Shown here: positions 1-12,790 of the stretch, one piece after another
Position numbering within the stretch: the first letter of the stretch is position 1
How the letters are laid out: each line of letters begins with the position of its first letter
Assembly: GCA_037074705.1 (NCBI GenBank)
Contig: CM073591.1
Span: 162,716,032 to 162,780,031 of the forward strand
Origin: Zhengitettix transpicula
Taxonomy: Eukaryota > Arthropoda > Insecta > Orthoptera > Tetrigidae
Direction of reading: 5' to 3'
DNA: 64,000 bases
Notes under the pieces: model-generated
Databases searched by the model: none
What the model was told of the DNA's origin: nothing
What the model saw: the letters and a program-made list of their open reading frames with translations, nothing else
Translations under genes and position numbers: made by a program

Positions 1-447
1 ATAATAAATTACCTTCTATCGTCCAAATTTAATTTTTTCAAGTTGAAAAATATAATTGGAACAAAATATAATTATTTATAATCTTCAATCCAAAATGGCA
101 CATTTAATTGAATTAATTTGTTTATCATCATTTTAATATTTAAAACACCAATAAAAATTCAACATTTGAAAACTATGGTAATATGTAAAATAGTGTATAT
201 TTACACCTACTTGTATTCGGACATGACTAAACATGTAAATTTCAGTGGATTAAGTGATTTGTCATGTATATCTATTCAGAATAACTAGTTTACAATTAGG
301 TGTGCATATATAATTTATTGTACATATTACAATAGTTTTTTAAATTCTGTATTTTGAGTGGTGTTTTAAATATTGTAATTATAATAATTAAATCAGTACA
401 ATTAAATTTTCTTTTTTTAGATTGAAAATTATATATATATATATCAA

Positions 448-479
<32 letters not shown>

Positions 480-1612
480 TGAGATTTCAATCAACATAAA
501 AAATTCAATTTTTACTATATAAGATTACTGTGGCATATTGCCGAAAGCTATTTTGACAACCAAAACATTATAAACACTTCAATGTAATGAAATTGTTTAA
601 TTTGCGATCTGCGGTTGCATTGGATTAATAGAAATTATAGAAATCAGTCTCAATTACAATTAAAATTTCAAATATATAATAATCCCACTCTTTTAGAATG
701 ATTATGACATTCAATTGACAGCTATCCAATGAATAATTAAAATATCTGATTGGAGATTGTTAAAAGATTCTTAACTTCAGTTGTGATAATTAAAATTTCA
801 ATTTTAACAAATGGATGCATTATTTATGGGCTGTGAGAAAATATAATTTTTCACTGCTGCATCTACGATGGTGGTATCTTTCTTATTCTTTGATAGTCTT
901 TATTGAAGTACTACGCATTATATGAAATACACTTGTCTTTCTGTTTAGGAAGTCTTTAATAACATACTCAAATCTCAATTATTTGTGAACTATTTCTTAT
1001 CCACGATTTCATGAAGGTGCTTAGTCACATTTCGGAAGGCGAAAAACCACTTAATGATAAATATGGACTGCAGGCCGACGACATTGCATTAACGCGGTAC
1101 AGCATCCAAACTGTTACTTTATAAAGTGATCTTTTTCGTCTGTAAATGATTTACGTAAGATATTAAAATTAAATTAAATAATTTTCCCCAGAAAATCCCA
1201 CTTTTCTGTTTATGGTGTTGGCGATGTCGGAGATGTCCTGAAGGAGAATTGTAATTTTAATCAACTTTAAAATGACGCTTATAACTTTAATCAGCATTGA
1301 GTCTTTTTTTATTTATGTGAGATCAGTTTCGTAGCAGTATGTGGCGCTAAACACATTTCAACTTACGTTGCCGATTCTGACATAGTGCTATAACACGCGT
1401 TATCATCGACGGTATGCGACGCAGATTGAGGGGTGAGAGTGAAGGCAGCGCGGAATAAACAGGCCTACATACACCACAACTATCTAATGTGGAGACGGTG
1501 GAGAAGCCGCCCACAAACACACTAAATTGGGCCGAAAAAATATGCGACGCGAAATCAGAGTCAAATAAATAAAAAATATTAATCTTATACATTATATAAT
1601 AGAGTAGCCAAA
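1..1612. other. Gene-free AT-rich stretch
   Basis: No gene is seen on either strand. Only the (TA)n run stands out. The last 250 bases are a little richer in GC with chance-like frames. Confidence 0.7.
430..474. repeat. (TA)n microsatellite
   Basis: TA dinucleotides interrupted once by CAA. The open frame rich in Ile/Tyr here is an artefact. Confidence 0.95.
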
Positions 1613-2085
1613 TGAGGTGAACCTTTCTGGCGAGACGTAGGGGACTATCTTTGAGGATGTCTTTTCCTCTCTCCGTTTTTGAACTAAGGTTCTTACAAGC
1701 CGAGGCACCTCCGTTTTGAAATGTGTATGTTCCGGAGTCGCAGACCTCGGGAACATTTGGAACAGTCGGCTAGTTGTCTCATAAACTGTCGAGGCACGGA
1801 GAAGGGAATGCTGCGTCCCCGCTCCCGTTACCGGAAGGGCGTGAGACAAGTACCAAACACACGACCTACCTGAAGCAAGTTTTCTAGGGTTTGTACTGCA
1901 TCACTATTAGGCGAATGCCGGGAAAGATCCTTAGACAATAGCCCGGGGGCTGTAGTGAACCTTTGGAAACCTTTCTCTAACCTTCCGCATCCCCCCTTTC
2001 AAATCCCTTCCTATTCTATTAAAGAGGAGTTATCATCACGTGGATTACCCTCATGTAACCTGTTACTCGAAAAATAAAATAATAA
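1613..2085 (+). repeat. R-family poly(A)-tailed repeat, copy 1
   Basis: A diverged near-full copy of the family best seen at 53215-53755. Landmarks in order: GAACTAAGGTTC, CCGAGGCACCTC, the TGTATGTTCCGG block, GGAAGGGCGTG, AGGCGAATGCCGGG, GGATCC-like GATCCTTA, AGCCCGGGGGC, CGCATCCCCCCTTTCAAATC and GTGGATTACCCTCATG, then an A-rich tail. Plus denotes the strand with the A-rich 3' end. Confidence 0.85.
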
Positions 2086-2199
2086 AGAGTAACAAAATAA
2101 CTAAATTATTGTTCGTTATCAACTAAATATAAACATGTAATTAGGAATCAGAAATTTTAACAGATATATTATGTATGTATTCCAAATGTAATAGATTTG

Positions 2200-2203
2200 T
2201 ATG

Positions 2204-2246
<43 letters not shown>
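2200..2246. repeat. (TA)n microsatellite
   Basis: A long TA run preceded by TATG units, about 115 bp after the A-rich tail of R copy 1. Confidence 0.95.
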
Positions 2247-2249
<3 letters not shown>

Positions 2250-2356
2250 AATGCATTAAGGGGATGCATTGTAATGTAATGCATAATATAATGCATTGGT
2301 TTAAAAACAGCGCACATGTCGTAAAGAAAATGCGAGGGAAAAGTAATTGCTGGTCC

Positions 2357-3438
2357 TGTCACGAGGTGACACGACGGAGCGGTAAGACATTTATCTAGGA
2401 TGAGTTCTGGTGGGCGGCAGAGAGGAAGCCGTAATTTGTAGGAACGGTGTGACAGTGCGGCAATTAGGTCTAAAGAGAAATTGCGGGTCCAGTAACTTAT
2501 TGATTTGGGGATCTGTGGCGAATCCGTAACGCAGAACGTGAGCGAGCAGCTGGTCCCAAAGTGGTTATGTTAGAGCAGGCTATTGTCTCTGTTGAATGAC
2601 CTGACAAGTGGCGTATTTGCTTGGGACTTGTAAGAAAGGATCTTGTGCGAGTCGGGTGAGGCCGACGAGTCCTGAGTAATCGTTGGGGCGAAAGGACTCC
2701 AACGGCAAGGACGTAAATTTCGGTAATGGGATTCTGTCACCGCGCCGTTGCGACGTAATTTTGCATCAAGAGAAAAACAAGGAGGCTAGTGGTATATATA
2801 GGGTGAAATAACCTATTGTTGGACAGTTAGCGTGGGAGAGGAACCAGAGGCAGTTAGCGTGGGAGAGGAACGAGAAACAGTCAGCGAGAGTTAGCGTAGG
2901 AGAGGAACGAGAAACAGTCAGTCGGCGTGAGTCAGCGTGGGAGAGGAGTCAGCGACAGTCAGCTGTTCTATACAACTATAAACATTTTTACGTACAGAAG
3001 CTCTATCTGTATGAGTATGAGAATTTGACCTGTCTTCGATGGTAAGCGACCTGGATACGGCAACCGACGTCAAGGAGTGTCACGACGAACACCTGGGATA
3101 TTTCACTGGATATGGAGAACCAGATATCGGCGAACCAGTGATATTGTGTTAGAGTCAGTGAGTGAATGTCCAAGCTATAAAGTGCGTGTCTAAAGAACGA
3201 GTCGAAGTAAACCAGAGAAACCGTGAGTTGGAATGTATAATATTAACAGATGTAAGCGTTATTAAAGGATAACAGTCAGATGTCGTTCTCTTCTTTTGAT
3301 AATAAAGTTAGAAGCAATCTATAGGTTAAGTTCATTAATAAATTTAGTAGATACTTTTGTTTAATTTAAAACATAAATGTTGGGTCTTTTTAATAGTTCG
3401 ATTCTGTCCGTTGTCAAACCCAGTAGAGACCCATGACA
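2357..3438 (+). mobile_element. Probable solo LTR (about 1.08 kb)
   Basis: A block of raised GC in AT-rich DNA with complementary TGTCA...TGACA ends. It has a TATA-like GGTATATATAGGG near 2791, then transcribed-region-like sequence, an AATAAA at about 3300 and a final CCCAGTAGAGACCC before the end. Directly repeated GTTAGCGTGGGAGAGGAAC units lie after the TATA box. I do not see a target-site duplication, and no gag or pol is adjacent. LTR identity is inferred from layout. Confidence 0.5.
2826..2965 (+). repeat. Short tandem repeats inside the LTR-like segment
   Basis: The unit GTTAGCGTGGGAGAGGAAC, with spacers such as GAGAAACAGTCAGC, occurs four to five times with small changes, just downstream of the TATA-like box. 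Confidence 0.85.
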
Positions 3439-3679
3439 GCAAGAGTTCTTATTATAATAGTAAAATAATAAATTCAAATGTAAATTCTTCCTGTGTTAAT
3501 AAATTTGTTTGTTAAAATCAAAAGCACAGATATTTTTTTTATTTATACCCTATGTGGTTATTACAATATATATTGTAATAACCAGTAAAGAAGGAAATGT
3601 TATTTGTTCATATTTTTATCAGAGTTGTTTACAAACTGAGACTGGGGATTCTTGAGTGGATGGTACATATTATAAATAA

Positions 3680-4477
3680 TGATAAAATGACAGATAATTG
3701 GACTTTTAGAGAAGGGAAGGCCAGATAATTAGAGCAATTTTGCGGCTCTTAGGGCTAAATTGTGTGACCGACGGAACCCTAAAAGGCATCATAACGGATG
3801 GACGAGGCAATTATACTAAAATGAGATGCTTATTGTAATTGTTTGAGTGGCTCGCGGAGCGGGAGAAAGCTAAGAGATGGGGTTTGTTTTGGCGAACATG
3901 TAATTTCTAAACAACTGTGAAAACAAGGGAATATCCGGGAGCCGCGATATAAATAAGATGGCAGTTGGACAGTAAGGAGCTTCATTATTATTTTCGGTTG
4001 GAGAGGAGACGGACGTGAGTGAAAGAGAGCGGTGGTGCAGGGCGAACGCAGGGCGGCCGCAGGGCCGAGAGTAATCAGCTGGACATCAGTCGTCAACAGT
4101 TGGCAATTTCATCGTGGAGGTCTGTCTGAAAGCAGCGTTGTTTGAATTTGTCGAGAGGGTGACGTCGGCAAGAGTGTTAGTGCAACCTGGGGACTTTTAA
4201 ACCTGTATGAAGTGTGTGTGTGGACCAAAGAGCGTGTAAGTTCAATTTTCTGAATTGTAAATTGCTAATAAATGGTAAAAAGTGTCAGATTTCGTTAATT
4301 TCATTTATTTTGTTAATTTCATTTATTTCGTTAATTTCGTTTCATTCGTTTATTTCTTTTCATTTGTTTCAACCGTTTCAATCAATCATATCGTTTTTCA
4401 TTTACTGTAACTGTATTTGTTTAATTCTAACATTTTGTTCCGTTCCTTATCAACCCAGTAAACACCTTGATGGTACA
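3680..4477 (+). mobile_element. Second LTR-like segment, similar layout
   Basis: Has a TATA-like GATATAAATAAG near 3946, a nearby AGTTGGACAGTAAGGAG that echoes TTGGACAGTTAGCG of the first segment, and a G-rich leader. It has AATAAA near 4267 and an end reading TATCAACCCAGTAAACACC, comparable to GTCAAACCCAGTAGAGACCC. The left boundary is uncertain. Open frames here are not taken as genes. Confidence 0.4.
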
Positions 4478-4606
4478 GAGTCCAAATAAATTGATCAAAT
4501 GTATTCAAGTTAAATAAAATTGTTTTGATTTATAAAAATTTCATCAAATTTGTGTAATTGTAAATTGTGTAATAAATGAAAATTGTTTGTTTAAATTGGT
4601 TTGTTT

Positions 4607-4806
4607 GTTTAAACAGGCTACATGAGGGTAATCCACGTTGGGCATATCCCCTTTAGTAGCATAGGAAGGGATTTGAAAGGGGGGATGCGGAAGGGTAGAG
4701 GAAGGTAGCCAAGGGTTAACTAGGGCCCCCGGGGTATATTTTAAGGATCCTACCCGGAATTCGCCTAAAGAAAAATGCAGAGAAAACCCTAGAAAAACGT
4801 GCATCG

Positions 4807-4812
<6 letters not shown>
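4607..4812 (-). repeat. R-family repeat, copy 2 (3' part, abutting a TA microsatellite)
   Basis: The reverse complement holds the 3' half of the family, from the GATGCACG-like block to GTGGATTACCCTCATGTAGC. The copy stops exactly where a long (TA)n run begins at about 4809. An open frame of 117 codons through the region includes the microsatellite and is not taken as a gene. Confidence 0.88.

Positions 4813-4850
<38 letters not shown>
4809..4850. repeat. (TA)n microsatellite at the end of an R copy
   Basis: About 21 TA units directly continuing the truncated 5' end of R copy 2 (GCATCGGGTA then TATATA). Confidence 0.95.
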
Positions 4851-4854
<4 letters not shown>

Positions 4855-6456
4855 TATAATCATTTAGACGCCTCCCTAGACAAATATTTAATTTCATTTG
4901 AGGTTTTCTGCTAAAATACCCAGTACTACGTTTGAATTTCTCACGATATTACTTTATAACTGTGTTGGTAAAATATGATGATAATACTCCGATACAAAAA
5001 AAAAATGGTTACAATAATATTTTTCAATAACTTCTGTCTAATTTGTTATTTAATCCAAAATAATTTTATCTATATTTCATTAATATATTTTATTTCTCTG
5101 TGAATTGATGAGGCATGCTAAGTCAGTTTAATAAAATAAAATTAGCATATGGGACCTTTGGGAGTTACATTTACATCCAGATTACATCCTCTGATATTGT
5201 GATATCATTCCCATAATAATTTACTAATTAATAATACCACCGACATATGTGTATGTTCTCGTGTTGCTACAATACGATTGATAACGGAAATGCAATGAAA
5301 ACGCACCGGAACAAAGCATATAACAAAGAGGATGAGCCTGCAAAGGAACAGGAAGCGACACGACTAAGCACTCCATCTTGCTGCCAAGGCTTCTTGTCCG
5401 GGGATTATCCTTGCAGCGCGAGTACAAGGAGATAGCATAACATGCCTGGCGTAACTCACACAAGCTTGTGGCTCACAAATCCTCCTCCTGCAGTACTTAT
5501 ACATGTGATTGTAATTACTATCTTACTAATTAAAAGAAAGTTTATATCGAAAAAATTAATTAAATAAATCAATCTATTAGAATACTTACATTAAAATAAA
5601 AGGAGAGGTACGAAAAGTCTTAGGTATCACATTTGAAACTTAGGACGGTTTAACTTCTAACCAATCAAAACAGTAAAAAAAAAAATTAAATTACTTGTTC
5701 TCTGATATATTACGTTCCTATTTAAATTATGCATATCTCGAGATTTTCCAAGATCAGAGAAACGTATGTGGATTTTAAAATTATTTCATATTAAATTGAT
5801 ATTATATTAAAAACACGAGACTGTTATTCTGGAAAATTAATATAAAATTTAAAACATATTTATCAAACTAAAGTTTAATTACTATAAATCATATTTAAAC
5901 ATATTTGTATTAAAAATTATCGTATATGTAAAACTTCGTTTAACACCTGAAGTGGTCCCAGTCAGGGATGAAACTTTGTGATTGTAAAATAGGTTTTAAA
6001 TTTAATAATATTTTTTCTGATGTTTTCTAACATTTATTTTTAATAGAAGTGTGATTATTATGATTCTTAAAGTGCTACAAATTCGGAAGAAGTCGCACAT
6101 CATGATTATAATTGGTCGTTGCTCTGACGGTAGATCTCGAAACACGATGCACGGAGAGTGTAAAAAGTGTGTAGTACAGAAATAATAATTTAAAGCCACA
6201 TGTCGTATACGTATAAACCACGCTCTGAGATATATGTAAACTCATGTCTCGAAAAATAAAGTTTTTGGTATTTGTTTAGGTTTGGTAATTTATTTATGAA
6301 ATAATTTATCTGGTGCCCTATTATTGAGTACCTTCGAGAGAGCTGGACGTGTGGGCTAATTCAAAGCAGTATCGCTACATAGTATCGCCAAAAATCGTGA
6401 CCCAAAACTGAGCTGAGGAGTATCTTCTACATTTGAAAAATTTCCAATGAAAAAAT

Positions 6457-6813
6457 TTGATACATGTGACGGAAAGGATAATGGAGTATATTATGTCAAA
6501 AACGCAAGATCTCACCAAAACCGCGAAAGAAACCCGAAAATTTTTATTATATGTGTCAAAACCACCCAATAGGTATAACTTGATAGTGATAAATCGAGAC
6601 TTAGAAATTGATATTTCAAAAAATAACATTACATGTTTGGAAAATATTTATCATAGGAAGCAGAGATCTAGCCTGAAAAGTGCTGCTTTTGTGGGCATTA
6701 AACGGTATCACGGTATCACGTACCATGCATTTATATGTACCTTACAAAAGGGATATATATATATGCCTCCTTTGAATTTTTATACACAGTTGTATGTCCA
6801 CTGCATAAAATGA
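6457..6813 (+). other. Unrecognised 118-codon open frame
   Basis: Lys/Ile-rich chance-like composition, no motif, no splice context and no repeat evidence. Included because it is the longest plus-strand frame between 4.9 and 9.6 kb. Confidence 0.1.
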
Positions 6814-8875
6814 TCGTAGAGTAATTGCGGTACTGGAAAAGATAGATTTATAATATACCATCATGGTGCCCGGCGTTGAACGGGTTGTCATAATTAAACT
6901 CAGCGACATCCATAGCCGCGGATTAGACTCCAATATCGGTTGTCTTCGTGTAATTTTGTTGTAACGTCCCTCGACCAGTAGGAGTACTCACCTCCAATAC
7001 AGAAAGGAGTAGAAATTATACAGAAACAACATCGAGAGCTAAAACTCCGAAAAATATTTATTCGACGCAAATATCGGTGTTTTAGGATGTCTGAAAAATT
7101 TCACCCTACTCCTGTGGGTGTTAGTCGAGTCTTACCGTCACAGTGTTAGTTTTCAATTCGAAAGGAACACCTGTACGAAGTTTTGTCAACTTTTCTCCAC
7201 GGGTGTAGATTTTTATGTGGAACATACACACGCACCAACATCCACAAACTAACAAACATACAGTCTATTTTATTTATAAGAAAAAGATTTGTTTCGCCCG
7301 AATATTTGTAATAATTTTCATTTTGAAATTAATTTATATAAATGAAAATAAATTGTAATAAAATAACTCAAATTAATAGATATAAATGTATGTAATTAAA
7401 ATTTTTCTTCCATAATTTTCAAATGTTTTATTAAATTATGATGGATTTTGTGTTACCAATTCCCAACTGTCATAATAAATTACTCCACGTTGAATAAATC
7501 AATAACACTACCTTGATTAAATAAATACAGTTGTTTCTCCACAATTAGAATGTTGTCTCCTGAAAAGGTTAGGATGTATTTCGTTCCCCAATTAACTAGT
7601 ACTACCATAGGCTTTCTGAAAATAAAACTTGTGACCCCAACTTTAAACGGTATCACTTTCAAAAAAAATAGTAGAAATAAAGATAAATTTCCGGGATTAT
7701 TTGTTAAAGATTCTCAAGATGAAAAAATGTTTAAATTTGTAGCATTTCAAATTTTTTCGATCTTATGCAAATTGCTACCAGTTAATCTATCGGAAGATAT
7801 TTTTTGGTTTAGTGGTTAAAAGCAGTTCTCCCAATCGCGTCTTTGGAGATTTCTTTACTAAAATTAGCTGTTTTTTTCTTGTTAGGAGGGTTGAAGCGCT
7901 CTCTTGACTGCATTGTCTGCCATTATCGTGGGTAAATCAAGCAGTTTGCTTAGTCATGGGAACGTCGAGAGGCTGGCTGGCAGAGTCCCAAGACACGCGC
8001 ACATTCTGTCCTCGGAGGAATAATCTTGAACCTTTCACTTTTCCAAAGATCCCTTCATTTCCATAAGTAACCTACTACTGTTCCCAAGGATATTACATCA
8101 AATGACGCTTGCATGTAAAGAAAATCAACCTGATCTTCGTCATTCTTATATATCCTGAAATACATACCTGAAGTGAGAAATGGTTTTTATGTTTGTCATA
8201 ATTCGAATTTTCATTTACTTTATGTGGAATGCTGTTATGTGGGAACGTTTACTGAAGTATTAAACTGGAGTTGAACAACGATATAACTATTCAAAAATTT
8301 ATTGTTTAAGTCAAACTTATCATAAAGTAAAGGTCGGAAAATAGTTCAATAAAACCATCCGTATAATATTAACAACACTTTTTAATCAAATTTAAGAAAA
8401 ACCTACCGACCGTTACGTTACAGTTATAGACTCTTTATTTTTGTTTAAATATGTATAATATTTTCCAAATTACTTGTAAAAATTTTCAACATAAGACCTC
8501 CGGTAATATCTTTGAAGCGTTTCATTGTTCTATTTGCATATATTCTGCGTATAATTTTTCTTGTGAGTGGTTTAATACAAATATTTTCCAGATCCCAAGT
8601 AGTATGGTACGGTATTAAATTGGAAGAAACTTGCAGTAAATAATTTGTCTCTTTCTGCCATATACTAGCAATAATAACAATTATTCTCTATATAACATCA
8701 ATACACATGTTAAAGTATTTCTTTCTCGTTTATTTGTAAACTTATTTCGGAAATAAAATAACAGTCATAAATAATATTTATTTAATTAAATTAAATTAAT
8801 GAATGGCCTTCCGTATTCATTAATAAGTAAATAAAAGTAAAAAATACAAGAGGTTTTGCTATGACGATGACAAGT

Positions 8876-8897
8876 TTATATATATATATATATATAT
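8876..8897. repeat. (TA)n microsatellite
   Basis: About 11 TA units in otherwise unremarkable DNA. Confidence 0.9.
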
Positions 8898-9608
8898 TCT
8901 GTCCTCCTGTCCTCAGAATAGTCTTGTAGACAAGATCAGTATAAAGACGTGAAAAAATATTTTCTTATATCAGGAGTATCCTTTGTCATACTGCAGCGGT
9001 CCCGTCTCCGTAAACCAGAAAAATCCCCCATTCTTCCCAGTCCCAGTGGCTTTGGTAAATCCTTTCTGGGGTCCATTGTTGATACGCCTACTCGTTCGTT
9101 ACATTTCCTCGATTTCAGCCGAAGACGAGTCAACAAGTCAAATTTATTTTACATTTAGAATATCGCCTATTAGGAAGGTATACTTTAAGAAAAATATTGT
9201 TTAGTAAATTTTTTGTTCGAGATTACATTATTAACTATTCTAATTCTCAGCACATTAATATCAGTGTTTTTTCCTTAAAACGTCAATTTGATTAGCACTC
9301 TTTTCACGTTCTTTCATTATGCCATAATTAAGAAACTCATTTTCCTTTATTTCAAACTAATACTCTGTCATAAACCAACAGAGTGTTCCTTGACCGGTGT
9401 ACGAAATAATTGTTAAATTGTAATAAATTAGAAAAAATAAAAAATGCCTAAATATATAAAGAAATAATATTTTTTTCTACAGTGTGTAAAAAATAAAATT
9501 ATATTCTCGAAAATGGATCAGAACACAGTATCACGCTCAGGACATGAACTCAAACATAAAATCAGACCACAATTTACAACTTTCATCAATCTGATAAAAC
9601 CTTAACGT

Positions 9609-10030
9609 AATCCACGTAATGGCCACTCCCGTCTTATAGCAAAGGAAAGGTAGCGCAAGGTAGCTAAGGGTTAACAAGTTTAAGGATCCTACCTGGAAAT
9701 TAGTGTAAAAGTTATACAGGAAAAACCCTACAAAAACTTGTATCAGGTAGTTCGGGCACTTGGTAGTTGTCCCACGCCCTTCCGATCACGGGAGTGTGGT
9801 TTGTTGTGGGAACGCAGCTCTCCGTGCTTCTACAAGTTTAGGAGGCAGATGGCCGACTACACAATAGGAATAGGTTACAACTTTTACCGTATACTCAAGG
9901 TCTGCGATCTCGGAACATACATTTCTCAACACTGCGTCGGCTTGTGGGAACCTTTGTTCCAAAGAAACTATACCGAGAAGAAGGCATTCCCGAAGGTAGT
10001 CCCCTCCATCTCTCTAGGAAAGTTCCACAT
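9609..10030 (-). repeat. R-family repeat, copy 3 (diverged)
   Basis: Recognisable by GTAATCCACG, AAGGATCCTACC, TTGTCCCACGCCCTTCCGAT, GGAGGCAGATGGCCGACTA and CTCGGAACATAC in order. The C-rich stretch near the 3' end is deleted. Several overlapping open frames are by-products of this repeat. Confidence 0.85.
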
Positions 10031-12624
10031 ACTGAGAATCGCTTCCACAGGCTTCCTTTATACGGCGTCGTTCTATACACATCTGTTACATATGAAATTA
10101 CACAAACGAGCTATGAGAATAGAGTTGTAAGCCATCTTTTATTAAACAGGTTATATTTTCCCGGGCCAGAAATTTTCAGCCTTGGGCACATATAACACCA
10201 GTGTATGGAGGGTTGCATTTCAGGAATATTGTTTACACTTTGTGTCAAAGAACGTTAATAAAATACCTTAAGGGGAAAAATCACAGAATGAACGGTTATT
10301 AAACTTGTTTGAAAACCACTTTTCCTGAATATTGAATTAAATACAAGTGGGAAAGGACTATTACGGCTCTCAGGGTCAGTAGTAATCAGTAACTGTGGTT
10401 TCTTTTGCATGTTCATGCATGTTCTCACCGAGATTGATCTAACATAATTAATTTTTCCGTAAACCTATACCACAAATCTGCGCAAAAAATAAAATGGCTT
10501 GGGTCTATAGTCTATTTTCTTTGTTACTTGTTAAGAAGACGAGCGAGTATAATCAATAAGACCGTTCTAAGAGGGGAAGCCAATGTGGCGAAGATGTGGC
10601 AAACACCCGAGGGCGAGTCACAGCTACGACATTATAGACAGGCGCGACAATTAATACGCAGAAAATTTCTTGATTGCGAAAATAGATAGCACCACACAGA
10701 AGTATTTGCTTCTACAAAGAAAGTGTTTGTCTTGTCGTTACACGGTTAGTTTTCTACCAAAACAGTAAATTTACTGCAATAAATAATATATTTTATTCAA
10801 GTATTTGTGCACTAAAACATGTGTAATACCAAATTACACATAGTTTGGTGGATAAGAATATAAAACGTATAATTATTCTAAGTTTTCTTGAATTATCTGG
10901 CGGTTGGCGTACTCTGACTTTATGCATCACGCACATAGGCTCCCTCCCACACACAAAACCCTCGGAAAAGTAAGTAACTATGTCCCAACTTTCTCTTAAA
11001 TAAATTTGAGCAGTTGAGAAAAAACCACCGTTTGTTGAAAAAATACCTTCACGGTTCTGACTATTTGAAATACGCACTAAATATGTTTCGTTTCTTATGT
11101 ACGTTGCCGGTAGGCAGTGTCACTCTGAAACCATCACGTACTTACAGTAAAGCAAATAAAAATAGTGTAAATAGAGCTGAATCTCGGCTGTTGGTTTGTG
11201 AGAATTTTTCGTAACTATATGTGCTTATGGCTACGTCAAATGGCACTGTTTCAAAAGCAAACCCCGAAATTATATATTAATTACATTTTTAAGAAATGTA
11301 ATCAATTAATTTTTTTTGTTTTTCTACAACAGATTTTTTCTGAAAAATACTAAAAAAATTATTTTTTTTTTCATTTCAAAACTGTGCAAAGGAAAATGTA
11401 TTAATAAATTTGTTTCGATATTGGTACGTAATTTAAAGTTATATGTTAATAAATTCACGTTCCACAACATTTTTTTTACTTAAGTACCACCAAACGTTGA
11501 TAGGATTTGTAATATATTATTACAGTTTTGTCGTTACGAAACAAATCCACATTCGTAAAATATCAACTTTTAAAGACGTAAGGTAGAAATATTAATTCAC
11601 GTCTTTAATTTTTTGCGTATATTTCTAATCGATTACAAGCACCGAAAGCAACCAGCTCATCTCAGAGTATGATATGTGATGGAGTTATAAACGATGGTGT
11701 TCTTATTTCATCCCGGCCTCAGCACACCGTATTGTTGTTGATATTTCCAATTCCAATGATATATCTCCGCAACGGTTTATGAAAATTCCTTTTCAACAAA
11801 TTACTCCTTTCACCTGGAAAAAGTCCGTTGTAAAAAATGTCAGAGATGTGACACAATGAATGAAAATATGCAGTAATATTCCTGAAGTATATGTATATAT
11901 ACATTCCAAGGAAAATCTTGTATCTCAACCTATTTTATTGAGGAATATATTTTACTAAACGGAAAATTAATTAAATAAAATTTTAATTAATTAAAGTAAA
12001 TACCTCGGAAACCAATGTCAACCGTCAAACAGGTCTTGTACAGTAAAACACGGACAACTAATAGAATTTCAATGCTCTTTCATTATATGTCTGCCAACGA
12101 ATATATTCAATAAAATTTAACGAATAAAAAGACGACTAAAACTTTTCTGCCTCTCATAATTCTTACCTCTCCTGAATACGCATAATTTGCAACGGTCTCG
12201 TATCACTATTTGATAGTCATTTTTGGACCTCTGAATACTTATCACTGTTATCTATGTTTTTGAAATGTAGTCATACTTTTGTGAGTACCATTTACACGGG
12301 ATTACACAACCATTTATGAAAAGAAAACTAACATATAAAACATTGAATAGCTCTTCCTATCATGATAAATTCGTTGAAACGTCTTCATCTTTGTGCGTAC
12401 AATTTTCATGTAAAAACAAGAAAAAAATACATTAAACACTTGCTTGTCAGGCTTTAACTTTGCATTACCGAGTCTCAAAATGTTTACGTGACTATTATTA
12501 TTGGTCACTTTCCATGAAAATTCTCGGCTTGATTTATAACTCGAGAGAGCTTAATTGCAAAAAAAACTGACAACACGAGAAAAATACTTATTGATTATAT
12601 GAAATATAATACGTCTGTATAAAA
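10031..12624. other. Gene-free stretch
   Basis: No recognised gene. A moderately GC-rich patch near 10890-10990, whose minus strand reads GTGGGAGGGAGCC and CAGAGTACGCCAACCG, may be an old repeat, but there is no second copy here. Confidence 0.55.
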
Positions 12625-12790
12625 TATAATAATTAGATGAAATAGCCAAAAACAGAAAAAGTTAAGGGTTGATATAAATACCACATAACGTTTCTGGAAA
12701 CTTTTTTTCTTTTTTTCAGGTGATTAAAAAACACAGTAACCAGGAGTTTGTCATATGTAATTGTGCGGTTGTGTTGCTCCTGGCTCTCGT
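12625..12790 (-). repeat. Family B repeat, copy 1
   Basis: Shares with 41200-41322, 47384-47515 and 19625-19842 the order (minus strand) CACAACCGCACAAT, CCTGAAAA, CCAGAAACGTTATGTGG and TTTGGCTATTT. Its motif at 12690-12719 is CTGAAAA, 18 nt with a GAAA/TTTC pairing, then GAAAC. Confidence 0.75.

Larger units (their letters stand above)
4860..9608. other. Gene-free stretch between repeats
   Basis: AT-rich DNA with scattered short frames and no recognised domain or repeat apart from the microsatellite. GC-richer patches at 5270-5450 and 8950-9130 allow overlapping frames on both strands, but I identify nothing in them. Confidence 0.6.

Noticed and set aside
296..490. Ile/Tyr-rich open frames (also near 2141 and 4544)
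   Set aside because: Translations of (TA)n microsatellites.
2655..2705. Hammerhead-like GACGAGTCC...CGAAAGGACTCC in the LTR-like segment
   Set aside because: The complementary GAGTCC/GGACTC places GAAA inside the loop rather than after stem II, which does not fit the hammerhead order.
5224..5463. Overlapping frames on both strands in a GC-richer patch
   Set aside because: No domain, no conserved pattern and no splice context; composition alone can keep these frames open.
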